Positions 1 through 10,436 of a stretch of DNA of 64,000 nucleotides are shown here, one piece after another. The stretch is from positions 496,001-560,000 of the forward strand of contig NZ_SACR01000004.1 of assembly GCF_004016505.1 (NCBI RefSeq). The letters are read 5' to 3'. A model generated the notes under the pieces. That model searched no databases. It was not told the DNA's origin and saw only the letters and a list, made by a program, of their open reading frames with translations. Source of the DNA: Rubrivivax rivuli (GTDB lineage: Bacteria > Pseudomonadota > Gammaproteobacteria > Burkholderiales > Burkholderiaceae_C). Each line of letters begins with the position of its first letter. Position 1 is the stretch's first letter. The position numbers were made by a program, and so were the translations under genes.

Positions 1-650
1 GCGGCGCGGTGGCCTTGCAATCGGAAGTGCTCGGCGCGCGCTTCGAGACGGGCGCGCCGGCCGTGCTGCGGGTGCGCAGCGGCGGGTCGCAGGGCGAGAT
101 CTCGGAACTGGAGGCCGGCATCGTCGTCAATGCCGCCGGGCTGCATGCCTGCACGCTGGCGCGGCGCTTCGAAGGGCTGGACGCGGCGCACGTGCCGCGG
201 CCACGTTATGCCAAGGGCAGCTACTTCGCCTTGGCCGGGCGTTCGCCTTTCCGCCATCTCATCTACCCGGCGCCGGTGGATGCCTGGCTCGGCGTGCATC
301 TGACGATTGACCTCGGCGGCCAGGCCCGCTTCGGCCCCGACCTCGAATGGCTGGACGCCGACAGCCCTGAAGGCCTGGACTATGCCGTCGACCCCGCACG
401 CGCCGCGCCCTTCGAGGCCGCCATCCGCCGCTACTGGCCAGGCCTGCCGGCAGGCGCCCTGCAGCCGGCCTACAGCGGCGTGCGGCCCAAGATCCACGGG
501 CCGGGCGAGCAGGCGCCCGATTTCCGCATCGACGGCCCGGCGCAGCATGGCGTGGCGGGTCTCGTGAACCTGTTCGGCGTCGAGTCGCCCGGGCTCACCT
601 CGGCCATGGCGGTGGCCGAAGAGGTGCTGCTGCGTTTGCAGCGGCCATGA
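1..650 (+). CDS. FAD-dependent oxidoreductase, 3' fragment (LhgO/DAO-like)
   Basis: This is the C-terminal part of a DAO-type flavoprotein; the reading frame is already open at the window edge (GAVALQ), so the start and the N-terminal FAD-binding GxGxxG lie outside. The visible part has the features of the L-2-hydroxyglutarate oxidase-like branch: a substrate-domain stretch [20 protein letters not shown], then [10 protein letters not shown] and the C-terminal FAD-contact region [13 protein letters not shown]. The family oxidises 2-hydroxy acids or related substrates with FAD; the exact substrate cannot be told from this fragment. The gene ends at a TGA immediately followed by a strong hairpin that it shares with the convergent HiPIP gene. 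Confidence 0.8.
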   Translation, partial: GAVALQSEVLGARFETGAPAVLRVRSGGSQGEISELEAGIVVNAAGLHACTLARRFEGLDAAHVPRPRYAKGSYFALAGRSPFRHLIYPAPVDAWLGVHLTIDLGGQARFGPDLEWLDADSPEGLDYAVDPARAAPFEAAIRRYWPGLPAGALQPAYSGVRPKIHGPGEQAPDFRIDGPAQHGVAGLVNLFGVESPGLTSAMAVAEEVLLRLQRP

Positions 651-673
651 AAAAACGGCCCCGAGGGGCCGTT
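649..673 (-). terminator. Intrinsic terminator between convergent genes
   Basis: A perfect 9-bp inverted repeat (AACGGCCCC at 654-662, loop GA, GGGGCCGTT at 665-673). Read on the minus strand the hairpin is followed by a run of T (complement of the A run at 650-655), so it is a classic Rho-independent terminator for the HiPIP gene. On the plus strand it may also stop transcripts of the oxidoreductase, though without a U tract. Confidence 0.8.
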
Positions 674-695
674 CCGTCTGGAAGCCGGTCGGGCC

Positions 696-1007
696 TCAGG
701 CCTTCTTGGCCCAGGCGCTGCACCAGCCGCCACCGGCCACCTGCTTGGCGCCGAACAGCGGGCAGCCACCCCAGGCGTCAGCCGCCTTGCCTTGGAACAG
801 CGCGCAGTTGCTGCACTTCTGGTCGTTGGTGTGCTTGGGGTACTTCTTGGTGTCGGCCTTCTTGGTGTCGTGCACGTAGCCCAGACCCACGGCCTGCGGA
901 TCCTTTTCATCGAGCTTGGCCTGGGCCTGCGCTTGCGTGGTGGCGGCCAGGGCGGTGCCGGCGGCGGCCACTTGCAGCAGGAAGGTGCGACGGTTGCTTT
1001 GCGACAT
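696..1007 (-). CDS. High-potential iron-sulfur protein (HiPIP)
   Basis: A 103-residue periplasmic electron carrier with one [4Fe-4S] cluster. The N-terminus carries a twin-arginine signal (NRRTFLLQVAAAGTALA, residues 5-21, then an AQA cleavage region), as expected for a cluster folded in the cytoplasm before export. The four cluster ligands are C65, C68, C82 and C96, spaced C-x2-C-x13-C-x13-C, which fits the HiPIP family. The ATG at 1007 was chosen over longer in-frame starts because GGAGA lies about 8 bases upstream and the TAT signal begins there. HiPIPs shuttle electrons to terminal oxidases or photosynthetic reaction centres; no partner is visible here. A strong terminator follows. Confidence 0.92.
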   Translation of the reverse strand: MSQSNRRTFLLQVAAAGTALAATTQAQAQAKLDEKDPQAVGLGYVHDTKKADTKKYPKHTNDQKCSNCALFQGKAADAWGGCPLFGAKQVAGGGWCSAWAKKA

Positions 1008-1051
1008 GGAACGGAGTCTCCGTGGTTGGGGAATGGAAAGACTACAACGCG

Positions 1052-1303
1052 TCAGGGCGCCGGAACGGTGACACCGAGACACGTATTGCAACGACCCAGA
1101 CCGCGCAAACGCGGATCGGGCTTGCCGTCGCCGGTCTTGAAGTTGGCGTGACAGCGGATGCACACGTACATCTTCGAGCTGGACATCATCGGCCGCACGC
1201 CAGGTTCGGCATTGGGGCGGGCGGCGGTGTACTCGGCCTGCGTCTGGCGCAGTTTGGGGCCGGCGGTGGTCTCAGGAACAGTGGGCGTGCGGCGAGTTGT
1301 CAT
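1052..1303 (-). CDS. Small protein with paired CxxC motifs
   Basis: An 83-residue hypothetical protein. The first 40 residues are Thr/Pro/Arg-rich and probably disordered; the C-terminal half contains C48-IR-C51-H and C72-NT-C75, which looks like a small zinc ribbon. C48-IR-C51-H also matches the haem c motif CxxCH, but there is no signal peptide and the second CxxC favours zinc. It lies 44 bases upstream of the HiPIP gene on the same strand and may be cotranscribed with it. The start at 1303 is preferred because the longer frame is compositionally unlike protein; the ribosome-binding site is weak. I do not recognise a function. Confidence 0.6.
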   Translation of the reverse strand: MTTRRTPTVPETTAGPKLRQTQAEYTAARPNAEPGVRPMMSSSKMYVCIRCHANFKTGDGKPDPRLRGLGRCNTCLGVTVPAP

Positions 1304-1350
1304 AGCAGATGTTTGCCGGGGTGGCGGGCCCCGATCGACGCGAAGTGCGT

Positions 1351-1356
1351 ATTGTC
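1351..1356 (-). promoter_or_regulatory. Candidate -10 box upstream of the CxxC/HiPIP pair
   Basis: On the minus strand this reads GACAAT inside CAGGGGACAATAC. The same 11-base string CAGGGGACAAT occurs upstream of msrB (36996-37006), also on the minus strand and also about 40-50 bases before the start codon. No convincing -35 box is visible. Confidence 0.3.
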
Positions 1357-1429
1357 CCCTGAAATCGAGGCAGCTTGCACACCGTGGTTGCGCGTCGGGC
1401 ACTGGGAAGTTCCCGATGGAGCCCGGCGC

Positions 1430-3625
1430 TCAGGCGGGGCTGGCGAACTCCGGCACGCGCACCGTGCAGACGATGCCGCGCTCGCCGTTTTCGGACCAGG
1501 CCACCTCGCCGCCAAGCAGCTTCACGCGCTTGCGCACGCCGCCCAGGCCCAGCCCGTGCGCCCAGCCCTCGGGGTTGCGGCCGAGGCCGTCGTCGGCCAC
1601 CTGCAGGCGCAGCACCGGGCCCTCGAGCTGCAGGCTCACTTCCACGTGCGTGGCGTGGCCGTGGAAGAGCGCGTTGCTGACCAGTTCGCGCAGCACGCGG
1701 GTGAGGGCCGACCACTGCACCACGGTCAGCGGCCGGTCGTGATCGACCTGCAGGTGCCAGCCCAGGCTGGCCTGGGCCACGCTCAGGCGCTGGGTGAGAT
1801 CGGCCTTCCACTCGGCGGCCGCATGCGAAAGGCGGTGCTCGGTGGCCGCCAGGCCGCGCGTGAGCGTCTTCAGGTCCTGCAGCGTGTGGCGGATGTAGTC
1901 CTCCATCTCGCGGCTCTGGGCCTGGTACATCAGCGTCAGCAGACGCGCGCCGATGTCGTCGTGCAGGTCCTGCGCGATGCGCTGGCGCTCTTCGGCGCGG
2001 CCGCGCTCCACCGCGGCGTCGTAGGCCACGGCGCGGCGCAACTGCTCCACCACGCGGTCGGCCAGGCGGGCGTCTTCCAGCGTGAAGAGGCGCTGGCCTC
2101 GCCGCGCGTGGCGCAGCACCAGGCCTTGCAGGGGTTGGCCCGAGCCCGGCGCATCGTCATCCGCCGGCCGCAGCGGCACGGCCAGCGCAGAACCGCCGCC
2201 GAGCAGACGCGCGCGCACGGGCACGCGGTCGACCACCTGCACCTCCAGCGGTTCGAACAGTTCGCGCATCAGGCGCGCCAGCAACTGCGGGTGGCTGCGC
2301 GGCTGCGCCTGCAGTTCGCGGGCGGCGCGGTACAGGTGCTCGAAGGTGCGTTCGGTGGTCAGCACGCTGGTGCCCACCAGGTGCTGCAGCACCCACTGGC
2401 GCGCCGCGGCGTACAGGCCCACGCCGATGAAGACGGCCACCGCCAGCGAAGCGAAGTCGCTCAGCGAGAAGACCGCGGCGAAGAGCAGGTCGAGCGAGGT
2501 GACGACGGTGCTCACGCCCGCCAGCAGCGAAAACTCGCGCAGCACCTGGCGCCGCCTGGCAAGGAAGGGGGTGAGCAGCAGCAGCGAGGCGACGAACAGG
2601 TACCAGGTGGCCGATGCCGCCGCTGCGACGGTGGCGCTGGCCGGCCCCGGCCCCGAGGCGCCGGCCACCGCCGCGGTCACCAGCGCCAGCGTGAGCCAGG
2701 CTGCGCCAGCCAGGCGCCGCAGCACCAGCGCATGGGCGTTGGCCTGGCGGCGCTGGCCGATGTGGGCCACGGCCACGGCCCAGGCCCCCAGGCCTAGGCA
2801 GGCGGCCTGCGCCAGCCACCACAGCGGCAGCGCGTGGGTGGCTGCCGCCGCCCACCAGGCCGGCACCAGGCCCCAGGCCAGCAGGGCCTGCCAGCGCGGC
2901 GCGTGCGTGAGCAGGATGAAGGCGTGCACGGCCGCTGCCGTGCTGGCGATGTCCAGCGTGGCGCGCACCGGCAGATCGCAGGCCAGGGCCCCGATGGGCA
3001 AGCCCAGGCCGCGCGTGCCCTCCAGCGCGATGTAGACCAGGTTGCCGGCCTGGCACAGCGCCATCACCAGGAAGAGCAGCTTGCGCGGCTGCGGCCGGGC
3101 CAGCATCAGCACCACGGCAAAGAGGTAGACCAGCAAGGCCAGGCCGCTCAGCGGCCAGAAGGCCCAGCCGAGCCCGGCGTAGCCGCGCGGGCCGACGGGC
3201 CGCTCGGTGACGCGGCCATCGGGGCCGTGCAGCTGCAGCACGCCGCCGGGGCGGGCCAGCAGCGTTGCGAGGGCCTCGTGCTGCTGCACTTGCCGCAGCC
3301 TTTCGGCATCCACCACCTGCCAGCGGGGTGAGCGGTGCAGCAGCAGCGCATCCACCGGCTGCGGGGCCAGGCCCGGTGCGCTGACGGCCACCACCTGCAG
3401 CGTTTGTGCGTCGTCGATGCGCAGGTGCAGGCTGCCGCTGTCGCCGGCGGTCCACTCGCCACCAAGGTAGGGCGTGGCTGCCAGCCAGCGGGCCAGGGCG
3501 AACACCGCCAGACAACCCAGCACTGCAGCGAGCACCAGCACCTGGCGGCGCCAGCCGAAGACGGGCTGTTCGTCGTCGAGGCCCGGCTCGGGCGGCGGGC
3601 TTGGGGCGGCGGGCGTGCAGGGCAC
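1430..3625 (-). CDS. Membrane sensor histidine kinase (HisKA_3, NarX/DesK type)
   Basis: 731 residues. TM helix at about 29-46, an extracytoplasmic stretch of about 100 residues (47-150), then roughly seven further hydrophobic helices between 152 and 405. The cytoplasmic part has a GAF-like stretch (about 420-530) and a HisKA_3 dimerisation box, ERQRIAQDLHDDIGARLL, whose phosphorylatable His is H555. It ends with an HATPase_c domain containing ELVSNALFHG (N box), DDGLG (G1) and GLGLGG (G2). The HisKA_3 class pairs with NarL/FixJ regulators, and exactly such a regulator is encoded 8 bases upstream, so the two form one system. The signal is unknown; the multi-helix module resembles 7TM-type sensors rather than NarX. 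Confidence 0.88.
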   Translation of the reverse strand: MPCTPAAPSPPPEPGLDDEQPVFGWRRQVLVLAAVLGCLAVFALARWLAATPYLGGEWTAGDSGSLHLRIDDAQTLQVVAVSAPGLAPQPVDALLLHRSPRWQVVDAERLRQVQQHEALATLLARPGGVLQLHGPDGRVTERPVGPRGYAGLGWAFWPLSGLALLVYLFAVVLMLARPQPRKLLFLVMALCQAGNLVYIALEGTRGLGLPIGALACDLPVRATLDIASTAAAVHAFILLTHAPRWQALLAWGLVPAWWAAAATHALPLWWLAQAACLGLGAWAVAVAHIGQRRQANAHALVLRRLAGAAWLTLALVTAAVAGASGPGPASATVAAAASATWYLFVASLLLLTPFLARRRQVLREFSLLAGVSTVVTSLDLLFAAVFSLSDFASLAVAVFIGVGLYAAARQWVLQHLVGTSVLTTERTFEHLYRAARELQAQPRSHPQLLARLMRELFEPLEVQVVDRVPVRARLLGGGSALAVPLRPADDDAPGSGQPLQGLVLRHARRGQRLFTLEDARLADRVVEQLRRAVAYDAAVERGRAEERQRIAQDLHDDIGARLLTLMYQAQSREMEDYIRHTLQDLKTLTRGLAATEHRLSHAAAEWKADLTQRLSVAQASLGWHLQVDHDRPLTVVQWSALTRVLRELVSNALFHGHATHVEVSLQLEGPVLRLQVADDGLGRNPEGWAHGLGLGGVRKRVKLLGGEVAWSENGERGIVCTVRVPEFASPA

Positions 3626-3633
3626 GCCTTACC

Positions 3634-4365
3634 TCACACCAGGCCTTGCTTGCTGGCGAGCACCGCGGCTTCGGCGCGGCTGCTCACGTTGAGCTTCTTG
3701 TAGATGGACTTGATGTGGTCGTTGACGGTGAACCACTTGATGCCCATCAGGCTGGCGATTTCCTTGATGGTGAAGCCCTTGCTCAGGTAGGTGAGCACCT
3801 CGCTCTCGCGCGGGGTGAGGCGCTCGTGGTCGGGCTTGCGCTCGATGGGCACCGGCCGGCTGGTGGTGAAGGGCGGCGGCATGAAGCCCGAATCAGGGGC
3901 CGTGGTGTCACCGCCGCCGGGCCGGAAGTGCGTGAGCAGGCGGCGTGCGATGGCCGGGCTCAGCGGCGGCTGGCCGCGCACGATCTTCTGCAGTTCTTCC
4001 ACCAGCACCTCGAAGCGGTCTTCCTTGAGCAGGTAGCCGTCGGCGCCGCACTGCAGTGCAGGGAAAAGGTGGTCGTCGTCGCTGTAGAGCGTGGTGACGA
4101 TCTTGGTGGCCGGGTAGTGCGCCAGTTCCGACAGCAACTCCATGCCGTTGCCGTCGGGCAGCTCGAGGTCGACCATGATGAGCTTGAAGGGGTCGACGCC
4201 ATGGAGCCCTTGCGAGCCGCCGGTGAGCGAAATGTGACGGCGCGCCGTCTCCAGATCGCCGGCTTCCGTGATGACGATGGCGTCGCTGAAACTCTCGCGC
4301 ACCACACGACACAGAAAGCTCCGCGCCACCGGGTTGTCTTCGAGGATCAGCACCTTGACGGCCAT
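3634..4365 (-). CDS. NarL/FixJ-family response regulator
   Basis: 243 residues from the ATG at 4365 (AGGTGGAG lies upstream; the longer frame adds a non-homologous extension). The receiver domain has the acidic pair E9/D10, phosphoacceptor D66 in MVDLELPDG and conserved K114 in YLLKED. A Pro-rich linker (about 150-180) leads to a LuxR-type helix-turn-helix (LTPRESEVL...TIKEIASLMGIKWFTVNDHIKSIYKKL). It is transcribed just ahead of its partner kinase, with 8 bases between them. The recognition helix has an unusual WFTVNDH in place of the common TVKTH or TVKVH. Targets are unknown. Confidence 0.92.
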   Translation of the reverse strand: MAVKVLILEDNPVARSFLCRVVRESFSDAIVITEAGDLETARRHISLTGGSQGLHGVDPFKLIMVDLELPDGNGMELLSELAHYPATKIVTTLYSDDDHLFPALQCGADGYLLKEDRFEVLVEELQKIVRGQPPLSPAIARRLLTHFRPGGGDTTAPDSGFMPPPFTTSRPVPIERKPDHERLTPRESEVLTYLSKGFTIKEIASLMGIKWFTVNDHIKSIYKKLNVSSRAEAAVLASKQGLV

Positions 4366-4394
4366 GGGGCGGACTCCACCTGGGAAAGACCGCA

Positions 4395-4400
4395 ATCCTA
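4395..4400 (-). promoter_or_regulatory. Candidate -10 box for the two-component operon
   Basis: On the minus strand the sequence GCTAGGATTG contains TAGGAT (4395-4400), 29 bases before the response regulator ATG. The hexamer 17 bases upstream (GTAGCA) is a poor -35 match. Confidence 0.3.
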
Positions 4401-4464
4401 GCGCGGACGGGGGCTTGTGCTACCCGTTTCGAGACCCCCTTATGGGTTGCCCGCGCTCCTTCGG

Positions 4465-5442
4465 TCAACCGTTGACGAGCAGCAGTTTGCCCATCACCTG
4501 GCGCGAGCCCATGCGGGCGTAGGCGGCCTTCAGCTCGCTCATGGGCAGCGTCTGGTCGATCACGGGCTTGATCTGCCCGGCGGCGTACCAGCCTGCCAGT
4601 TGCAGCATCGCGGCCTGGCTGGCTGCGGGCTCGCGGCGCACGAAGTCGCCCCAGAACACGCCCACCACCGAGGCACCCTTGAGCAGCGCCAGGTTCCAGG
4701 GCAGCGCCGGGATGGCGCCGCCGGCAAAGCCGACGACGAGGTAGCGGCCGCGCCAGGCGATGCTGCGGAACACGGGCTCGGCAAGGTCGCCGCCCACGGG
4801 GTCGTAGACGACATCGGGGCCTCGGCCGTCGGTGAGGGCCTTCAGCGCATCGCGCACGTTCTCGCGGCTGTAGTTCAGCGTGGCATCGGCGCCCAGCTCG
4901 ATGCAGCGCTGGCACTTCTCGTCGGTGGAGGCGGCAGCGATCACGCGCGCACCGGAGGCCTTGGCGATCTGCAGCGCGGCGGTGCCCACGCCGCCGGCAG
5001 CGCCGAGCACGAGCACGGTCTCGCCGGGTTTCAGCTGCGCGCGGTCGATCAGCGCGTGGTGCGAGGTGCCGTAGGTGAACGCAAAGGCCGCGCCGTCCTC
5101 GAGCGCGAAGCCCGGTGGCAGCGGCAGCACGCCCGAGGCGGGCACCACGGCGTGCGTGGCAAAGCCGCCGTGGCTGCCGATGGCGGCCACCGCCATGCCC
5201 GGCTTGAGATGGCGCACGCCTTCGCCCACGGCCTCCACCGTGCCCGCGAACTCCGAGCCCGGCGCGAAGGGCAGCGGCGGCTTGACCTGGTACTTGCCCT
5301 GCACGGTCAGCAGGTCAGGGAAGTTCAGGCTCGCCGCGCGGATGGCGATGCGCACCTGCCCGGCCTGCGGCTCGGGCGTGGGCAGTTCCTGCCAGCTGAG
5401 GGCGTCGACGCCGTCGAGGGTGGTGCAGAGCCAGGCGTGCAT
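4465..5442 (-). CDS. NADPH:quinone oxidoreductase family protein (zinc-free MDR)
   Basis: 325 residues. The GroES-like N-terminal domain (ASLNFPDLLTVQGKYQ, PFAPGSEFAG) is followed by a Rossmann domain with the NADPH motif VLVLGAAGGVGTAALQIAK. The zinc-binding Cys/His residues of alcohol dehydrogenases are absent, which is typical of the quinone oxidoreductase/acryloyl-CoA-reductase branch of medium-chain dehydrogenases. It reduces quinones or enones with NAD(P)H; the substrate is not predictable. The ATG at 5442 follows GGAGACTCCC. The gene stands alone. Confidence 0.88.
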   Translation of the reverse strand: MHAWLCTTLDGVDALSWQELPTPEPQAGQVRIAIRAASLNFPDLLTVQGKYQVKPPLPFAPGSEFAGTVEAVGEGVRHLKPGMAVAAIGSHGGFATHAVVPASGVLPLPPGFALEDGAAFAFTYGTSHHALIDRAQLKPGETVLVLGAAGGVGTAALQIAKASGARVIAAASTDEKCQRCIELGADATLNYSRENVRDALKALTDGRGPDVVYDPVGGDLAEPVFRSIAWRGRYLVVGFAGGAIPALPWNLALLKGASVVGVFWGDFVRREPAASQAAMLQLAGWYAAGQIKPVIDQTLPMSELKAAYARMGSRQVMGKLLLVNG

Positions 5443-5460
5443 GGGAGTCTCCGTGGTGAA

Positions 5461-5495
5461 CAAAAGCGCCCTGCAAGCCAGGGCCTGCAGGGCGC
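5461..5495 (-). terminator. Intrinsic terminator downstream of the metalloprotease
   Basis: A perfect 10-bp inverted repeat (GCGCCCTGCA at 5466-5475 and TGCAGGGCGC at 5486-5495, 10-base loop). On the minus strand it is followed by TTTTG. It lies 60 bases past the stop of the minus-strand metalloprotease gene and just upstream of the next minus-strand gene. Confidence 0.75.
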
Positions 5496-5555
5496 GCGGA
5501 TCATAAGCAGCGGCTCCGCAGGGGCTGCGTCGCCGCGGTGACGCCAGGGCCGCGG

Positions 5556-8522
5556 CTAGAGGCCCAGGCGCAGCATCGGTGCGGCCAGCGCCTGGCGCAG
5601 GGTGTCGATGCTGTCGGCCAGGTGCACGGCCGTGTCGCTGTCGGCGCGCACACCGCGGCCCTGCGCCGCTTCCAGCCGAGAAAGCAGCCGCCTGGCGTGC
5701 AGGCGGGTGAGGCCGCGGGCATCGGCGCGGGTCTGCGGCGTCAGGCGCAGCAATGCGGCCGCCAGGCGGTTGACGTGCCCCCGCTGCAGCTCACGCCGCT
5801 CGGGGCGGATCACGCCGCCCTTGATGCCGCCCGTGCCCAGCTCGCTCCAGACGTCGTCGCTCAGGCGCTGGTACAGCTCGGACAGCTGCAGCGCCTCGCT
5901 GGGTTTGTCGAACTTGGTGGCGCTGTCCTGCACGCGCGCGGCCAGGCCGTCGCTCATCAGGAAGTTCAGCACCGCCATCTGCAGGCCCAGCAGGCGCTGC
6001 GGCAGCACGAAGTCGCCGGCATCTCCGATGAGCTCGGCGCGGTCCAGGAAATCAGGCGCCAGGCGCCGCTGCAGGGCCGGCGTGAGGCTCAGCCCTTCAG
6101 CCGACAGCGCGGCCTTGCTCATCAGCTCGAGCGATTGCCGCTGCACCGCACCGCTGACGGGCTGCAGCGGCTCGCGCCCGCTGCCCGGGAAGTCGCGCAG
6201 CGTGCGCACGCCGCCCAGCTGGCGCGCCAGCACGCCCAGCGAACGAGCCACGTCGTTGAGCGCGTAGTTCAGCGAACGGCGCAGCACGGCGTAGTCGCGG
6301 TCGGCCGGCAATTCGCGCGTTTCCTGGCGCTTGAAGAGATCGCGCGCGATCTCCAGGCGCTTGGCGGCAAAGGCCAGCGGGTCGGCACCCAGGTCGCCCT
6401 GGATGATCTCGGGGTCGAGACCGAAGAGCACGTCTTCGTCCGTGCCGAAGGCCAGCAGCGGATCCTTGCTGCGCTCGGCGATGCGCTGCAGCTCGGCCTT
6501 CTCGTCTTCGGCCTTTGCGCCCGCCGGCAGCGTCTTGTACGCGTACTCGACGGCCCAGTAGTCGTAAGGCCCCAGCGTGGTCTGGAAGGGCATGCCGCCG
6601 CTCTGGCCCGGGCGCGGCAGGTTCACCGCGTTGTATTCCATCACCGAGCCGGTGGTGCCGTAGGCGCGCGTGAACTCGGCGTCGGCCAGCTGCGCCTCGG
6701 TGTAGGCGCGCGAGGCGCGGAAGTTGTGGCGCAGGCCGAGGGCGTGACCCACCTCGTGCATCAGCGCCTCTTTCACGTAGTCTTGAACGAACTGCTGGGC
6801 CACGGGGCTGTCGGGCTCCAGCTCGCCGCGGGCTTCCAGCACCGACATGGCATAGCCCACCTGCTCGGCCATGAATTCGCCGTGCATGCAGCGCGCCAGT
6901 TCCGGCGGCAGCGCGCCGCTGTCGGCCAGCGCCGCGGGCGGCTCGAAGATGCGCGCGAAGCTGTGGCCGGGCGGCAGGCCCTGGGCGGCGCCGGGCTCGG
7001 CCGCAGCGCCTGCCGACAGGGCTGCGCGCGGAGCGCCCAGCACCTGCGAGCGCAGGCCGCGGATGCCGCGCGTGGTCATGCCCTCGAAGGCGATGTCGGC
7101 GTCGAGGATCTCGCCAGTGCGCGGGTCGATGTGGGATGGGCCGATGGCACCGAAGGCCGGCTCGGCGTTCATCATCCAGCGCACCGAGGCGTAGCCGTAG
7201 TCGAGCGTGTCGAACTTTGCGTCGTCGGGCTGCTGCTCCACCTTGATGGCATCGCGGAAGCCGATCTTCTCGAAGGCCTTGTTCCACTCGAGGATGGCCG
7301 CGCGCGTGGTCTCGCGCCAGGCCAGCGGCACGTTGCGGTCGATCCAGAAGGTGATGGGCTTGACGGGGTCGGACAGTGCCGCCTCGGGGTCCTTCTTCTC
7401 CAGGCGCCAGCGCGTGACGAAGCGCTGGCGCGGGGTGCGCGCGAGCTCGTCGCTGAAGTCGAGCACGGTGGTGGTGAAGAGGCCCACGCGAGGGTCGGCG
7501 CGGCGGGCCTTCATCGGCATTTCAGGCAGTGGCGCCAGCGAGTAGCTCAGGCTCACGAGCATGCTGCGCGCGTCGGGCAGGTAGCGCGGGATCTGCGGGA
7601 CCGGCATGCCCGGCATCAGACCCTGCGGTGCCGAAGACACGCCGCCGGTGAAGTAGTGCGCCTGCGTTTCCACCGTGGTGGCCACGGCAGAACCGCGCAC
7701 GGCGGTGATAAGCGTGTTGCCGCGGTCCAGGCCGTAGCCTTGGCGCAGGCCGCGCTGCAGCATGGCGCCGATGCCGATCATGTCGCCCAGGAAGATGGGG
7801 TTGGCCTCCACCAGCACGCTCTTGCGGTCGGGGTGGGGCTGGCTGCCCACGGGCACCGAGGCCAGCAGGCTGTTGGAGTAGCTGTCGGCCACGGCCCGCG
7901 CCTCGGGCGTGCCCGCAGCGGCAAGCACCTCGGTGTTGCGCGCCTGCAGGCGCACCTGGTTGTGCACGCGCACGAACTCCACCACCTGGGCGCCGCCCGT
8001 GCCGTTGAAGGGCAGCGCCATCAGGCCGCCGAGCACGAAGGCCTCGCCGATGCCGCTCTTGATCTTGGGCGAGAGCAGGAACAGCTTGCCGAACTGCGCC
8101 GGCAGCAACTCGATCCAGACCTTGTCGTCCTTCTGCCAGAACACCAGCGGGCCGTCGATGCGGCGCGCGTCCTTGATCACGGTGGCAAAGGGCGGCGGGC
8201 CGCTCGGCGGGCCCCCGGCCATGGGGCCCGGGGCGCTGCCGGGTGGCGCGCCCAGGGCCGCTGGCAGGGCCAGGCGCGCGGTGCCGCCGTTGGCTGCACT
8301 GGCCGCAGGGCCGGGAGCCGCCGCGTTGGTCGGTGCCGCTGCCGTGGCCGGTGCGGTGGTGGCGGCGGCGGGCGCCGGCGCCTTGGCGGCCGAAGCGGCA
8401 GCGCTGGCCGCCGCGGCCTGGCCGCCAGGCGCTTCGCCGGTGGGCAGCTGCGCGCAGGCGCCGAGCAAGACGGTCGAGGCCGCGCTCAGGGCGGCGCGGC
8501 GGGTCAGGGGGCGGATGCGCAT
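5556..8522 (-). CDS. Zinc-dependent metalloprotease lipoprotein (DUF5117/DUF4953 type)
   Basis: 988 residues from the ATG at 8522. The N-terminus is a lipoprotein signal with lipobox LGAC (lipidated C23), followed by an Ala/Pro-rich linker to about residue 90, so the enzyme is probably anchored to the outer or inner membrane on the periplasmic side. The zinc site HEVGHALGLRH (H589, E590, H593, H599) is the extended metzincin motif HExxHxxGxxH. Large proteins of this type (DUF5117, DUF5118 and DUF4953 regions) are widespread and mostly uncharacterised. The gene is followed by an intrinsic terminator and separated from ettA by about 105 bases holding a strong hairpin. Confidence 0.85.
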   Translation of the reverse strand: MRIRPLTRRAALSAASTVLLGACAQLPTGEAPGGQAAAASAAASAAKAPAPAAATTAPATAAAPTNAAAPGPAASAANGGTARLALPAALGAPPGSAPGPMAGGPPSGPPPFATVIKDARRIDGPLVFWQKDDKVWIELLPAQFGKLFLLSPKIKSGIGEAFVLGGLMALPFNGTGGAQVVEFVRVHNQVRLQARNTEVLAAAGTPEARAVADSYSNSLLASVPVGSQPHPDRKSVLVEANPIFLGDMIGIGAMLQRGLRQGYGLDRGNTLITAVRGSAVATTVETQAHYFTGGVSSAPQGLMPGMPVPQIPRYLPDARSMLVSLSYSLAPLPEMPMKARRADPRVGLFTTTVLDFSDELARTPRQRFVTRWRLEKKDPEAALSDPVKPITFWIDRNVPLAWRETTRAAILEWNKAFEKIGFRDAIKVEQQPDDAKFDTLDYGYASVRWMMNAEPAFGAIGPSHIDPRTGEILDADIAFEGMTTRGIRGLRSQVLGAPRAALSAGAAAEPGAAQGLPPGHSFARIFEPPAALADSGALPPELARCMHGEFMAEQVGYAMSVLEARGELEPDSPVAQQFVQDYVKEALMHEVGHALGLRHNFRASRAYTEAQLADAEFTRAYGTTGSVMEYNAVNLPRPGQSGGMPFQTTLGPYDYWAVEYAYKTLPAGAKAEDEKAELQRIAERSKDPLLAFGTDEDVLFGLDPEIIQGDLGADPLAFAAKRLEIARDLFKRQETRELPADRDYAVLRRSLNYALNDVARSLGVLARQLGGVRTLRDFPGSGREPLQPVSGAVQRQSLELMSKAALSAEGLSLTPALQRRLAPDFLDRAELIGDAGDFVLPQRLLGLQMAVLNFLMSDGLAARVQDSATKFDKPSEALQLSELYQRLSDDVWSELGTGGIKGGVIRPERRELQRGHVNRLAAALLRLTPQTRADARGLTRLHARRLLSRLEAAQGRGVRADSDTAVHLADSIDTLRQALAAPMLRLGL

Positions 8523-8587
8523 GGAAGCTGCGGGCGCCGGGCGCCAGGAGGGTGACGGTTCATTGTGGGCCAAAGCCCGCCACCGCG

Positions 8588-8616
8588 CTGCCGCCGCCCC
8601 AGGGGGCTGGCGGCAG
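8588..8616 (-). terminator. GC-rich hairpin after ettA
   Basis: CTGCCGCC at 8588-8595 pairs with GGCGGCAG at 8609-8616, and the interior GCCCC/GGGGC extends the stem to 13 bp with one bulged T. It starts 12 bases past the ettA stop. There is no U tract, so this may be a weak terminator or an RNA 3'-end stabiliser. Confidence 0.45.
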
Positions 8617-8628
8617 GCCATCACGCTC

Positions 8629-10293
<1,665 letters not shown>

Positions 10294-10407
10294 GGTCACA
10301 TGGTCCTTGGTGATGGGTGCGGAAGAGGGGGCAGACCGGCGCGCGAGTGCGGCGCAGGGGCTGCGGGGCGGCGGAGCCAGCCCGGTATTCTCGCCGCAGA
10401 TTGCCCC

Positions 10408-10428
10408 GGCGGCCCGTGCGCGGCCGCC
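10408..10428 (-). terminator. Hairpin after the GGDEF-EAL gene
   Basis: GGCGGCC (10408-10414) and GGCCGCC (10422-10428) form a 7-bp GC stem with a 7-base loop, 8 bases past the minus-strand stop. No U tract follows, so termination is uncertain. Confidence 0.35.
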
Positions 10429-10436
10429 GCCCGGCG

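Noticed and set aside
1158..1160. CIRCH in the small CxxC protein as a cytochrome c haem site
   Set aside because: No signal peptide for export and a second CxxC suggests zinc binding instead.
4464..4476. GTCAAC-C-GTTGAC palindrome near the quinone oxidoreductase stop
   Set aside because: It lies in the final codons of the gene rather than in a promoter position; likely chance.
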